From the NCBI RefSeq assembly GCF_021018805.1, contig NC_086248.1, positions 101,791,739-101,855,738 on the forward strand: a DNA stretch of 64,000 nt. The letters run 5' to 3'. Source of the stretch: Prinia subflava. Its lineage: Eukaryota > Chordata > Aves > Passeriformes > Cisticolidae. The notes under the pieces were generated by a model, which was given only the letters and a program-made list of their open reading frames with translations, was not told where the DNA came from and did no database searches. Shown piece after piece: positions 12,601 to 23,991 of the stretch (position 1 is its first letter; each line of letters opens with the position of its first letter). The position numbers and the translations under genes were made by a program.

Positions 12601-14580
12601 TTAAGTGCTCTATATTTATTTTAAACACACAGAGCTAAATTTATCCCTAAAAGGTTGATCTGAAGGAAAAAAAAAATCATAACTGATCTTTTGAAGGAAG
12701 TATCCAAATTAACAGTTCTGGCTTAATGATGAGAAACAGATCCCTCCAGACTCAAATCTGAGCCTCCCTCTGCCATTCCCAGGCTTATCTGTGGGAGGAG
12801 CCCAGGGATGCTCTGCACTTCCTTCACCTGTGCCCAATGATTAAGTCCCCGAAGAGACAGCAGGATGGATCCAGCAATGGGTATTAAAATTTTTGGTAAA
12901 AAGAGACCAAGTTTGGAAATGAGACCCTCTGCACATGTTGTTGGCAGTGCAGGACTAACCCACAGTCCCCCAGGGGTTGATCACCCTCACCAAAACTCCA
13001 CAGACCCAAAGATCATAAAGCAGCTCTGTATGCCAGAAAAAGTTCCAAGTGTGGCTGCTTGTTTTCCATCACCATGGGAATTCTGCCTGCTTTATTTGGG
13101 TGGCACAAAGTCAATTTAAGCATAGTATATTTTATTAAAGCAATTGATGAATTCAGTGTGAAACAAGCTGATTTTCAGGCACACACACCTCTCTGTCTTT
13201 GAGTCTAGGTTATAAATGCAAACTGCAGCACTAAGTATAAACTGAGAATAACCGCTCAATTTAATTTTAGGCTTTCATTTGATTCATTTCGTTGGTGACA
13301 CCTTGGATGAGGAAAGGTATTTTGTACCCAGGAAGTGGAGGAGGAACATTTTTAGCATGAGGAGAAGAAAAGAAGTAATTCAGTCCTCTGGGAAAGAGAG
13401 GGAGAGAGAAAATGAAACCAGCAGGTAATTTATTGCTGGTTTAATAAGAAGCTGTAAGCTGAGAAGAGGGGATGCGAATTATTAAGTGCTGTAAAAACAA
13501 TATCTCTATTGAGACCGTGATGTTCAGTGTCCAGAGTTATGAGTTGCAGTTCCCTGGCTTGTTTCTTGCTGCTCCTATTTCAGACATGAAGAAGGACCTG
13601 GGAGCTCTAAAAGCTTATCCCTTTTATTCACCTCTGTGAATTGCTCCCTTAAAAAATATTACCTTTCCTGACAAGTCTTACCTCCAGAACAACCTCAGAG
13701 CCCAGCTACTCGCAGCACAGCAGAGCAGAGCTCAGGGCTTGGTCCTGCAGTCACTGGAGCCTGCCACAGGTAGGATCAGGGAGGTGATGGCCTGTGGGGT
13801 GTGCACAGACATTTAGAAAGCAAATGGAAAATCCCATGGAGATATTGCTTTACATTGAGCAAAAATTCATTTTTTCCTGGAAGCAGCAACTTTCCACAGA
13901 CCTTGTCTTTAGGATCCACAAAAGGCAGTTGGGCATGGGGCAGGGATCCTGGAGAAAAGTCACTGCCTCCTATTCCCTGAAAAAGCCTTAGGACTTCAGA
14001 CACCCCCACTCATCTTCCCAGTCACCGATTTGAAGTGTTTGGGGGCTCTTTTGTCCAACTTCAGATTTGACAAGAACATCCCCACACATCCCTAAGGAAA
14101 TGAAGATGTTAGTGAATTAAATTCTTAGCTCTCACAAATGTCCTCTGATACCTTTGGGGACACAATGGGCCTGATTCTTATTCACAAGGGGCTGTTTATG
14201 CTGCTGCAATAAAAAAAAATGCTATCTAGGCTTTGCTGCAAATCCAAATTAGGTCCATAATGCTGCTGCTGGGGAGAGAATTAAATTTATCACAAGCAAT
14301 TGGTATGTATTATTTTGTATTCCCCAAGAAAATCCTTCCAGAGCAGAATGAAAGACTATACATTGTGTATGCAATCCAAATGGAAGGACTCCTTTTCTTA
14401 ATGTTAGACAAAATCTTAAAAAAATTTACTCCTTTACAACTTTTCTGTATTGATAAGTGTTTTACAATTTATTTTCATGCCAAAAGGATGCCAAAAGAAA
14501 ATAAACAAAAATTAGTAAAAATAATTACCAAGGCTTCCCATGGATCCAGAGCCTGATTTACTCATTAGAGTGACAAATGA
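9670..14580. other. Intergenic sequence, no gene seen
   Basis: No coding exon, RNA gene or dateable mobile element is recognisable. Open frames of up to 176 codons (minus strand, 11496-12026) overlap other frames of similar length on both strands. They lack any known domain and look like chance. Confidence 0.55.
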
Positions 14581-14695
14581 GATTGGTTCAGCTGGTCAGA
14601 GCAGGGTGCTGATAATGCCAGGGTCTTGGGTTCAATCCCATATGGGCTATTCACTTAAAAGTTGGACCTGAAGATCCTTCTGTGTCCTTTCAAAC
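14581..14695 (+). mobile_element. tRNA-Ile-derived SINE with CR1-like tail
   Basis: The head resembles the 5' two thirds of a tRNA-Ile. It has an A-box-like segment (TTGGTTCAGCTGG, 14584-14596), an anticodon-arm region containing GGTGCTGATAATGCC, and a clear B box (GGGTTCAATCCC, about 14629-14640). It is not a working tRNA, because the acceptor stem does not pair. It is followed by a segment starting GTTGGACCTGAAGATCCTT near 14661, which resembles the conserved CR1 3' end. A tRNA-Ile head with a CR1 tail is the architecture described for TguSINE1-type SINEs of passerine birds. The copy is diverged and lacks an obvious octamer tail. The alternative is a tRNA pseudogene beside unrelated sequence. 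Confidence 0.72.
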
Positions 14696-14756
14696 GTGCT
14701 CTTCACCAAGCCCTCAGACCCTCTGCCCCTGTGCAGAGCTCACAGCTCAGCCTGGC

Positions 14757-14828
14757 TCCCTTCCTCCCTCCCTCCCTTCTCTCCCTCCTTCCCTCCCTTC
14801 TTCTCTCCCTCCCTTCTTCTCTCCCTTC
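14757..14828. repeat. (CCCT)n-rich pyrimidine microsatellite
   Basis: An imperfect run of CCCT and CTTCT units lies directly beyond the SINE. It makes the apparent proline/serine/leucine-rich open frame at 14682-15194, which is therefore not a gene. Confidence 0.85.
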
Positions 14829-17800
14829 TCTTGCATGTTAGCAAGTCAAAATAACTTGTCAGCAGTGCAATTACATTCCACTGCTTCATATTTATTCATG
14901 CTGACTTCTGAACCAGACACAATAAATACGCCCACCTTAAGCTCTGAAAACCCGCTCCTAGGATGTACAGCACATAGTAATCAAGAAATATGCACAACCT
15001 GCTGCTTCCACTGCCAGAGGCTTGGAAAATCCACATTCACTTCCTCCAATTCCTACTCCAGTCCTACTTCAGTTCACCTCTATTTCAAAACACCCAGGCT
15101 ATTGGGAGGGAGGTATTCTAGAAGGCTCTACTTCTCAAAAGATAGTATAAAGCTTCTTCATCTTGCATCTGGGTTTGATCATGAACATATCTAAGTCAAA
15201 GCAAACACTGCCAGAGGTGGTTAAGAGCAGCTCTGAAGGTCAAGGGTGAAAACCACACTCCAGAATCTAGTTAGTGCTTCAGTTTTGGAAAGCCATATGG
15301 AGGGCAGAATTTCAAATAGTTCCTTAGCTATCTTAATAGAAAAAAAATCAGAAAACAAAACAAAATCCAAATAAACAGCAAACAGAACACAAAGGCAGAA
15401 AAGGGAAAACCCACCAGAATAATTTCGTCCTTTCAAAAAATGACACTGCAATTGCAGAGGTATTCTCAACCACATTACTGGATTTGTGCTCTGGAAATAC
15501 TGAGCAGTTTAGATGGTTTCACCCCCAAGCTGAGTAAAAAATCAGACTCAAGCCTAGTACTGAGAGTCACACAGCTAAAGGCACTGAGAGAAGCACTCTT
15601 ATCTGTCTGTGAGGAGTTAGGACCTGAGAAATTCTCCATCTGCTTCAGGTAGACTGCACCCTACTTCTGTTGGAGCTTCAGTGGGTGTCAGAGCCACATG
15701 CATGCTGGAAACTCATCACTGTAAGAGGCACCAGTGCTTGGACAAACACTTCATCTTCTGTTCTTGTAGAAGCAAATTATGGGATAAGGCAAAAGCATTT
15801 ATATCTAGTCCAAAGGGTTTTAGGTTTAAAGCTCTAGTTACTGGAGAGATCTAAAGATATGCGGGGTTTCATTCATTTGTAGCATCATTGCAGTTGCCTC
15901 TAAAAGCCAAGGAATAGAGCAAGCTCTGGATGTGGGAGCTTTCAGAAATGTCAAAGGGGGTTTCATTTTCAGAAGGGATTATCTTTACAAATGTCTAGCA
16001 GAGAACAAAGTGAGCAAGATGAAAACCCTGCTTCAAACATGTGAATTACAGATTCCTCGACCATTTTTATCTGCCCATTCTTCCATTCCCTCCCCACGGA
16101 GTTTTGTACTGCAATATGAGCCCTCGGATGTGTCAGGAATACCAGGTGATAGCATTACTATGCTCCCCTATCACCAAACCAGTTGTGGGATCTTGGAGAG
16201 AAGTTGTTTTCAGTCTGTGTGCAGAACAATGCTCAGCCACAGAGATTCAAACCTGAGTAATTCATATGCAGACAATCCTGCTCCACACAGCTTAACACAA
16301 TGTCAAATTATGCATTTAACAAACACATAATTGTTAATGGTACTGTTAAAACTTTCACAGTGTTGTTTGTCAGATGAAGACAGGCCACTCATCCCACTGC
16401 TAACAGTTTCCACTGCCAACACTGTTGTGGGGCAATGTTGTGAAGAAAATGAAGAGAAGGCGTATCACACCCCCAAAACCTCCTTCATCTCAGGTCTTTC
16501 CCAAAGCTGTTCAGTACTTCCAAGTCAAGAGCTGCTTGCTGCAACAAATTTGGGAGAGATTGTCTCAAATGCTGAAATAAAGCCTGCCTTTTGAGTCTCA
16601 CCGTCTTTATACTGCTGGCAGCCCTAGCACTGTGCAAATAAGCAGGGGCCATGCCCAAAGGGTAAATGGCACTGCCCTGGCCCCACTAAATTATCTTTTC
16701 ATCCCTTCATGCTGCTGCTTGGGAATATGGGCCATGATAGGGGGAAGTGTTAATGCTGGTATCTAGTGTACAGAGCTTGAGTTTCCCTCCCAGCATTACT
16801 TATTTAGATTTAACAGGTTAACCCATCAGGCTGGACCTAGCTTCCCAGCCAGAGGAGGGGAGCCAAGCCACATGTTCAGCCTCATAAATTTAAAGCCTTA
16901 CTTGTGAATCTGCTACTGATAGAGGCAGTGTTAGCAACGTACCAGGTGTGCCCCACACTTGCAGGCTATCTGGTGAGAAGGAACACATATCATTATTGTT
17001 TCAAGAACAGCATGAGAATAACAACAGAACATGGAAACAGGCTGGCAGGAGGAAGGGGTAGCCCTTCTGCTCTTCCTGCTCCTGCTTTGGGTCCTCCTCT
17101 TCCTCTAATTTGTTATTTTGCTGTCTCCTCCTCCAGTCCTGTTCACCAAATACCTCCTCTGCCACTGAAACCTTCACAGACGTTCAGAAATTTTGTATGT
17201 AAAGTTCATATAACATAATAAAAATGTGATTAAATTTATTAATACTATTTTTATATTAACTATACAAAATTATTTAGATATAATTTTATTTAAAATTTAT
17301 ATTCTTTAAAAAAAAAGTGGGAGGCAGGATGGAGAGCTTGATGTTTTCTGTTTACCCTCTACAGCTGTTTTCTTGTGCTCCATTGAGGAGTACCTGGAGG
17401 TCGAATTTCCTTAGTCAGCTTCTTCCCTGACTCCATACAGGCTCTCTGCTAGGCACACAAATGGGAACCTATGGAAATGGTCATCCAGCAACTTGGGAGC
17501 ACAGACCTAAGGACACTTCTTCAACCCCAGGATTACTTCACTAGAAAACAAAGCAGTTGAAGAGCTTCAGTCCAAGTTGATAGCATTAAAAAGTGGGGAA
17601 AGCTACCTCAGAAAGCCTTTGCCTTTCTTTATGGTCTGCTTTACCATGAAAAGTTTTCTAATTCCCTGCCTTTCCCCAGAGCAGGATCTGTTCTATCCAT
17701 ACCCGCAGGGCTCCTTGCACCAAGAAGCCTTCATCTCACGTGGGGACTGAACAATTACTGGCTGCCTACAGAGCACCAAAACCTGGCCCCAATAATGAAA

Positions 17801-18262
17801 TGAAAGTGAAAAAGGTAATTAAGCTTTCCTAACGAGAAAAAAGACAGACTCAAAGGAAGTGAACATAAAGAGAAAATAACAAAAGCTATGTCAAAATGTA
17901 CTAAGCTATTTTTAGCTTTTCTTTATTTTCTGGAGACAATAACTTTGCATTAATGTAGTGTCTTCCATATATTGATCAATTAAGGGTTCCACTACCAGCC
18001 AGAAATATTATTGTCATCCTAAAGATGTGGAGAGTGCTGTCTTGGCCAGAGAATACCTCCTGAACCATGAACAGAGCCCAGTTTTTGAAAATTCCACATC
18101 CTGAAGTTCCCTCACCATGATATCCCTCCCTTTCTTCAGTTCCTATTCAAAGAAATACCATATTGCAAGAAAATAAACTTGAACAGCTTTAATGCAATAA
18201 CCTCCCAGAATTATTACCAGGGAAAAGGAGAGACTGGGGACCTTCCTGAATGTCCATTATCA
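14829..18262. other. Intergenic sequence, no gene seen
   Basis: Apart from the first copy of a short dispersed repeat (16641-16750) and a very AT-rich stretch at about 17205-17310, nothing recognisable is present. Open frames are short and without known domains. Confidence 0.55.
16641..16750 (+). repeat. Dispersed repeat, copy A
   Basis: This 110 bp segment starts AGCAGGGGCC and ends GGAAGTGT. It recurs in direct orientation at 19891-20004 with roughly 90% identity by eye, with small indels. Flanking sequence is not shared. It encodes nothing evident. It may be a fragment of an interspersed element that I cannot name. Confidence 0.8.
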
Positions 18263-18322
18263 TACAATCACAGAATCATGGAATTATTTAGGGTGGAAAA
18301 GAATCTTAAGACTTCTTTGGCC
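18263..18322 (-). mobile_element. CR1 LINE 3' end fragment
   Basis: AATCACAGAATCATGGAAT followed by a GGTGGAAAAGAATCTTAAGA-type segment is the complement of a CR1 3' terminus with its octamer tail. Only the last 60 bp or so remain recognisable. This is a typical 5'-truncated, non-coding copy. Confidence 0.75.
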
Positions 18323-18496
18323 TGCTCTGTAGGTGGTTGATATGTTGCAGAAGAAGGATGAAGTAGGGATGTTGATGAGGCATGGAGGGAGCAAATTCCT
18401 GCTGTCCAAAGACCAGGAGATCCTGCTCTGGTGTCCGCACCTCTGAGAGTCAGGGAGGTCTCAGGTCTCTTATGTCCTCCACCTCCCACACTGAGA

Positions 18497-18573
18497 AATC
18501 ACAGAATCATTGTAAAAAATGGTCTGAGCTGGAAGGGACCTTAAAGAGCATCTGGTTCCACCCGCCTGCTATG
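18497..18573 (-). mobile_element. CR1 LINE 3' end fragment
   Basis: AATCACAGAATCATT, then GAGCTGGAAGGGACCTTAAA and a TCTGGTTCCACCC-like segment, match the complement of the CR1 3' end. It has the same orientation as the fragment 175 bp to its left. The two copies differ in sequence, which suggests separate insertions rather than a tandem duplication. Confidence 0.78.
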
Positions 18574-19890
18574 CTCCCTCCTATTTCATGATTTATTACT
18601 GATCCTGTAGGTCTGTCCTGGCTGTCAGCACAATGTTATTCTACCATTCAAGGCCCTAAATCTTTCTCCTCTATACCACAGTGGTAAAACCCAGTTGAGA
18701 AATTAAACCCACTCAAGGCTGCTCCCCTTTCCTTCCCCACCTCTTCCGATAACAGAGGAACACTGGGAGAAATTTTAGGTTGGAATCCAAATTTACTGAA
18801 AAATCAAAATAACAACAACAACAACAATATTCATAAAAGAGTCTAGAAAAAAGAGAGACATTTTTACCCATAAAATGTGGATATTCACCATCAAATAAAT
18901 AAAACACTTCCTGGAGAGAGTGCATGGTATAGAATAGACAGGGCTAAAAATTTCACTTGTCTCTGTACCCAGAACACTCTGTCAAAAACCAGAAGGATAT
19001 TTTAAAGGCAGAGAAGGGATATTCACAGGAATGATTTCTTTTTGTCAGGGACTGTCTGTTATTTGTACAGTGCCTAAAGCTGCTGCTCAACTCTGGCCTG
19101 AGCCATTATGGTAATAATGAGAAGAACAACAGCAGCCACCTCTGTATGTTAATGGCCATGTGCCCGAGTTGACAGCGGGTTATAGAGTGCTGGCAAAGAT
19201 GAAGAGAATAAAACAACAAGGTTTGGATATGACAGGAACATTTAATGATAACTGTATAAACAGCGGGGAACTGACAGGCAAAACTTTGGTGAAGAAACAT
19301 AGTCCTGCTGCAGGGATACATTAGAAAGACAACAAATGTGGCACACAGTGATTGAACTGTTGGAAAAAGAGAATGTCATAAGGAGAATTTATATTTTCCC
19401 CCTTTCTCTTTTAGTTTCTTTAATTCTTAAAAAGAAGGTGGAAAACAAAACATCCTTTCTCAAAGAAAGGATGAAGAGGGTTTTTTATTGGTACCACAAG
19501 TAACAGGCTGTGAACATGAAATTCTTTAGGACAAGGGTGATCAGCAGACTAGGATTATGTGAGCAGGACATACTAATAAAACTGATGTATTCAGGACACA
19601 CTGCACTGAAATGAAAGAGAAGCTGTAGGATCACAAGTAAATTAAATGAAAATTAAAGCCAACCTGTAAGATGGGATGTTTAATTCCACACTGTTCAGGA
19701 GGTGTATACTAGAATCCCACACAAAAGAAAGGTTTTGATAAAAGGCAGGATGCTGCTTACCCCTGGTCTTTCCTTTGCCTTTTGGAGAACCTGTCCCATG
19801 AGGCACAAAGGATTGTAAGAAAAAAATGGGCAAATCTGAACAATTTTAGCAGACCCAAAGATGTTCATAAAGGCAAGAAGACAATAAAGA
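18574..19890. other. Intergenic sequence, no gene seen
   Basis: It contains a short (AAC)n run near 18808-18826 and otherwise unremarkable AT-rich sequence with no supported gene. Confidence 0.55.
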
Positions 19891-20004
19891 AGCAGGGGCC
19901 ACACCCAGAAGGTAAAATGGCACTGCCCTGGCCCCACTAAATTGTCTTTTCATCCCTCATGCTGCTGCTTGGGAATATGTCAAAGCCATGATAGCAGGAA
20001 GTGT
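19891..20004 (+). repeat. Dispersed repeat, copy B
   Basis: This is the second copy of the repeat at 16641-16750, about 3.1 kb further on and in the same orientation. The best conserved core is TGGCACTGCCCTGGCCCCAC, followed by the ATGCTGCTGCTTGGGAATAT segment. It has a 4-5 bp insertion relative to copy A before the CCATGATAG motif. Confidence 0.8.
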
Positions 20005-21118
20005 CTGGAATTTTGTGCTAGGGAGTCAAAGCAATTTTTTGATTTTATGAGGGATCTTTGTAGAGGGACCTTGTTTACTATATTTCCAAAAAAACATAGG
20101 CCAAGTAAAACTTCCTGTTACCCAGAATCCTCCCAAGAACATTACTTTAAGATGTTCTGTTGATTTTTCTCTGACATATCCCACTTGCCCTTGTGTTTAC
20201 TACTTCCACCCCACAATATGGCAAACCACTTTTGCCCCTTCCATTCCTCTGGGATAAGTCCAGTTCATCCAATCAGGCTACTTTTCTTGGTATATCTATT
20301 ACCTAAAGTATGAAAGAAAAATTAAAAGTAAGTTGCCTCTTCATACTCAATGGAAATAGCTAATCTATTTGATTTTTTAATCAAATTTGAATATTTAACT
20401 GTTTGACCCCTCTGTGAGGTGAGTCTCATCAGCCTCATTCAGCAGCTCTGCAGTCACAGCACCCTCTCCAGTTCTCCTGGCCACTCGCTCAGCCTCAGTC
20501 AGCAGCTCTTGCTCCAGGCATCTTCCTGGGGCAGATGCTGCTGGAGGCAATGCCAGCCAGGTCCTGCAGCTAAGTACAAACCCTGCTGTCTTAGTAGAAA
20601 GCATGCAAAAATGCATTCCTTGGAGATATTTTTATTCTAGAATCTTTCTTTTGTGGGAACAGCTTTTCAAATCCCCTTAATAAAAAATACAATAGTGTAT
20701 GTCTAAAAAAAATGGATGTGAAGGGAACAGCTTTATCAAGCTATTAGCTTTCCCTCATTCCTCCTTCAAGTCACTCCAGAGGGTAGGAGGACCAGGAGTT
20801 GGAAAAGAGCTGGAAGAACCTTCCTAGGCTGGTACTGAGGGACCCAAGCCAAACTCACCTTGGTGCACCTGGAAGACAATTCAGAGCAAGTTGTGGGCTG
20901 ACAGCAGTTGCCATCCCCATACTTGCAGAGCCCAAAGAGACACCTTGGGTACTGTTCATTGGACTACCACATAGAGATGGACATGGCCACATGGCCAGGT
21001 CTCTAATGTGGCCCGTGGGGAGCAGAAGGCATCACCCAATCATCCAGTCAGCACAACTCAGATGTTTAAGTATTAACTCTTTTTATGCTGGGGTCGGGTC
21101 CCTCTTGCTTTTAAGCAA

Positions 21119-21156
<38 letters not shown>

Positions 21157-23754
21157 CAGGATAATCACCTCCCAGAGAAGTGCTAAGCACTCTGCTATCC
21201 CTTGACCCTCAGCCACAAGCTGGGGACCAAGAGAGTTAAAAGACTGAGCCAACCAAAGAGCAAGTGTTAGAAAGAATTGATTTGGAAATAAATTGACTGA
21301 AAATATTAATTGCTAATTACAGTATATGAAGTAAAATTAAAAGAGGAACACAAATGGGTTGGTAAAATTTTCATCTTGTCAAAAAATGGCTTTTCTGCCA
21401 ACTGAAATGCTTCAACAGATGCATTTAGTCCAGCCTTTCTTTGCATACTGAGACAACTCAGAAAATACTTCCTGACAGGGATAAGACCCCCAACACTCCT
21501 TATTTAGTTTCTTCTTTATAACCAGATTTATAACAGCAGTCCCATGAAGATAACCTTTAATGTGATGATTAGGGCAGATTTATTATTCCAGCCCATCCTC
21601 TCCCCTTTTGCCAGTAATTTGGTGGCATACAGAGCTGGGACTGATGGTCTGCTTAAGCATACAGCTAGCACCAGTCTCAATTACTGAAATGAGCTATTGA
21701 GAAAAATTTTAAAAGCCTATCCATGCTCCTCATCATATTCTAAACAGTCAAAGCTCTCTCACCAAGAGAAAGAGTTGGCCCTTCCTCATCTCCCTTTAGG
21801 TAGTGCCATCATATTGCGGCTGCTCAGTCAGGTTCCCCCTTAGAGATAACAGCGAATTACAAATTTACAGGGTGCCCAGGGAGCTTCAAACTCCAGCATG
21901 ACACGAATTGATGGCATCTTACATCACCAGCAAGAAACTGATGTTCTTTGGAGCTCTTCTTCCCAGGGTGCAAGCAGACCAGTAATGACAAAAGGCAAAT
22001 GAGCTGGTCAAGAGCAAAGCTTCCCTTGCCTGCAGCAGCTCAAGGTTTCTCCATAGCTCTGATGAGGCTGTGACTAGAAACCTAAAAGAAATGCACAGAC
22101 GGTGCTATAGGCTGCTGCAGGGGCTGGGAAAGCTCTGTTATTTCCTTGCAACTGTGCAAAGGGCTAAGGGTTGCCAACATCTCTGTCTGGACAGGGCATT
22201 TCTCCCAGCAGAATGCTAGGAAGAGCAAGCAGCTGTACCCTGAGGACTGATAGACAAACACTGCCATCCTTTGCTGGTGATCCTATGCTCTGGCTGTAAT
22301 GGTTGGTTCTTCACCTTTTGAATGGACTGTGAAAAAGTGCAATAAGAAGTACATAGTTTTTCCCCCCAAAAAATAAGCTTTTCCCATCTCACACATCAAA
22401 GCTGCTATTTTGCAACTCAGCTATGTTTGCTATGCCGTCCTTTCTCTTTTGTGAGACTCCTCAGAGGCTCTGAAAATCTGGCAAGACAACAACTGATCTC
22501 ACCGGGGTTGCATAGTTTGTCTCTCTCCTTCTCTCTTATTGTAGATAATTAGGCAAAACTTAAAGTTTTAAGTTCTTTGGTATTGACAAGGGATCTTTGG
22601 AGGATTTTTACTCCACCTGGCCTTTTCCCAACTGAACATCATTTTGAGTACAAGGCTTGAAACACTCTTCATCACATGTGAAGGTGATTTTAAAGGTTCT
22701 TGCAACAGCAGGTCTCTTCAATCCCAAGAGGAGTCCTGCAATGCTTTTTCTCCCTCAGTCTAAGTAGAGTGGAGTACTTGCCACTTGACAAGCAAGTGAG
22801 CACCAGCCCTCTGAAGTGGGGAAACACCCAAGAAGACATTGAGAGGCCACAAACACAAGTATGGACACGTGGATATCCCTTGCTTGAGCCAGCTTGGGAG
22901 GGAAGGATGGCAGCTGAGCAGTTGAGACTTGGCCACTGTGCACAGTGGTGTCTCACTGCCGGGGACAGTGACACTGCCATCCCACCATGGGCCCTGGAGG
23001 TGGAGGCATAGCTGGCCGTGTGACCCAAGCAGTGCTGAGCTCCAGTTTAAAATGCAGGCTCTTCAGCCGTTACCACCATACCAGGGGTTTACAAGCCCCA
23101 GCACCACATTAGGAACAAACATGTCCCACCTTACGTAACTGGTCCTGAGGGGTGTTGCACAAGTAAGCTCAGTTTAAAATCAATCAGGCAACAGCATAAA
23201 ATGCTTAGCACTTGGCTGAGTTTCCACTGGCCCCTGCTCAGCATCCATCCTGGGACAGACAAAGGACCTGTGGAAGGGTGAGGAAGAGAAGGCAGCTGCT
23301 CTGGCACAGCCTCCCAGTCTTGGCCAGGGCTGTCCCAACTGCAGGGAACAATTGGACTCTCAACTTCAGCTTTCAGCTCAACTTCACCCAGCAGTGTGGA
23401 CAAGTCTGTACCTCTGACAAACTGCTGTGACTGTGGTTACAGTGCTCTGCTTCTCTGAGGGCCTGCATTTCTTGCTGGGCCCAAATACAGGGTCAGCTGC
23501 AAGACACAGCTCTCAGTGTCCCGGTGGAAACCATCTCCCAGCCTGGAATATGTTGGTGCCAGCATCCTACAGTCTCAGGGGCCAAATTAATTCCTGGAGT
23601 AATGCCTTTACATCTGATGTCCATCGGCAGCATTTCAGCTGGACCTGGGGCTCTTCTGAAGCCTCTCTGCACACATCATCCTGTGCTGTCACTGAGGTGA
23701 TTTTTACTCTCCCTTAGGAAATAGAAAGCTCTGAAGAAATCTGCCCTAAAAGAA
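20005..23754. other. Intergenic sequence, no gene seen
   Basis: No gene or RNA is supported. A pure run of 30 T residues lies at 21122-21151. Overlapping frames of 60-120 codons on both strands around 20800-21160 and 22690-23430 reflect somewhat GC-richer sequence rather than conserved coding content. Confidence 0.5.
21122..21151. repeat. Homopolymer T run (30 bp)
   Basis: There are thirty consecutive T residues. On the minus strand this would be a poly(A) tail, but no retroposon or processed pseudogene body is recognisable next to it. Confidence 0.95.
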
Positions 23755-23991
23755 GAGAGATTCTGATTAGGAATAAGGAGGAATTTTTTTTTATGGTGAG
23801 GGTGTTGAACCACCGGAACAGGTTGCTCAGGGAGGTGGTAAATGCCTATCCCTGAAAACATTCAAGGTCAGGTTGGGTGGGGCTCTGAGCAACCTGGTTT
23901 AGTGGAAGATGTCTCTGCTTACTGCAGGGGGTTGGACTAGATGGCCTTTATGGGTCCCTTCAGAGACCAACTATTCTGTGATTCTGTGATT
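23755..23991 (+). mobile_element. CR1 LINE 3' end, best preserved copy
   Basis: The segment reads through the conserved CR1 3' region. It has GGTGAGGGTGTTGAACCACC, then CAGGTTGCTCAGGGAGGTGG, CATTCAAGGTCAGGTTGG, GGGGTTGGACTAGATGGCC and GGTCCCTTCAGAGACCAAC. It closes with two ATTCTGTG octamers at 23973-23988. This is the 3' untranslated end of a chicken-repeat-1 LINE, truncated at its 5' end as most copies are. No reverse transcriptase sequence remains. Confidence 0.93.

Noticed and set aside
14581..14652. A functional tRNA-Ile gene
   Set aside because: A and B boxes are visible, but the acceptor stem does not pair and a CR1-like tail follows. Better read as a SINE.
14682..15194. 170-codon Pro/Ser/Leu-rich frame
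   Set aside because: Driven by the (CCCT)n microsatellite.
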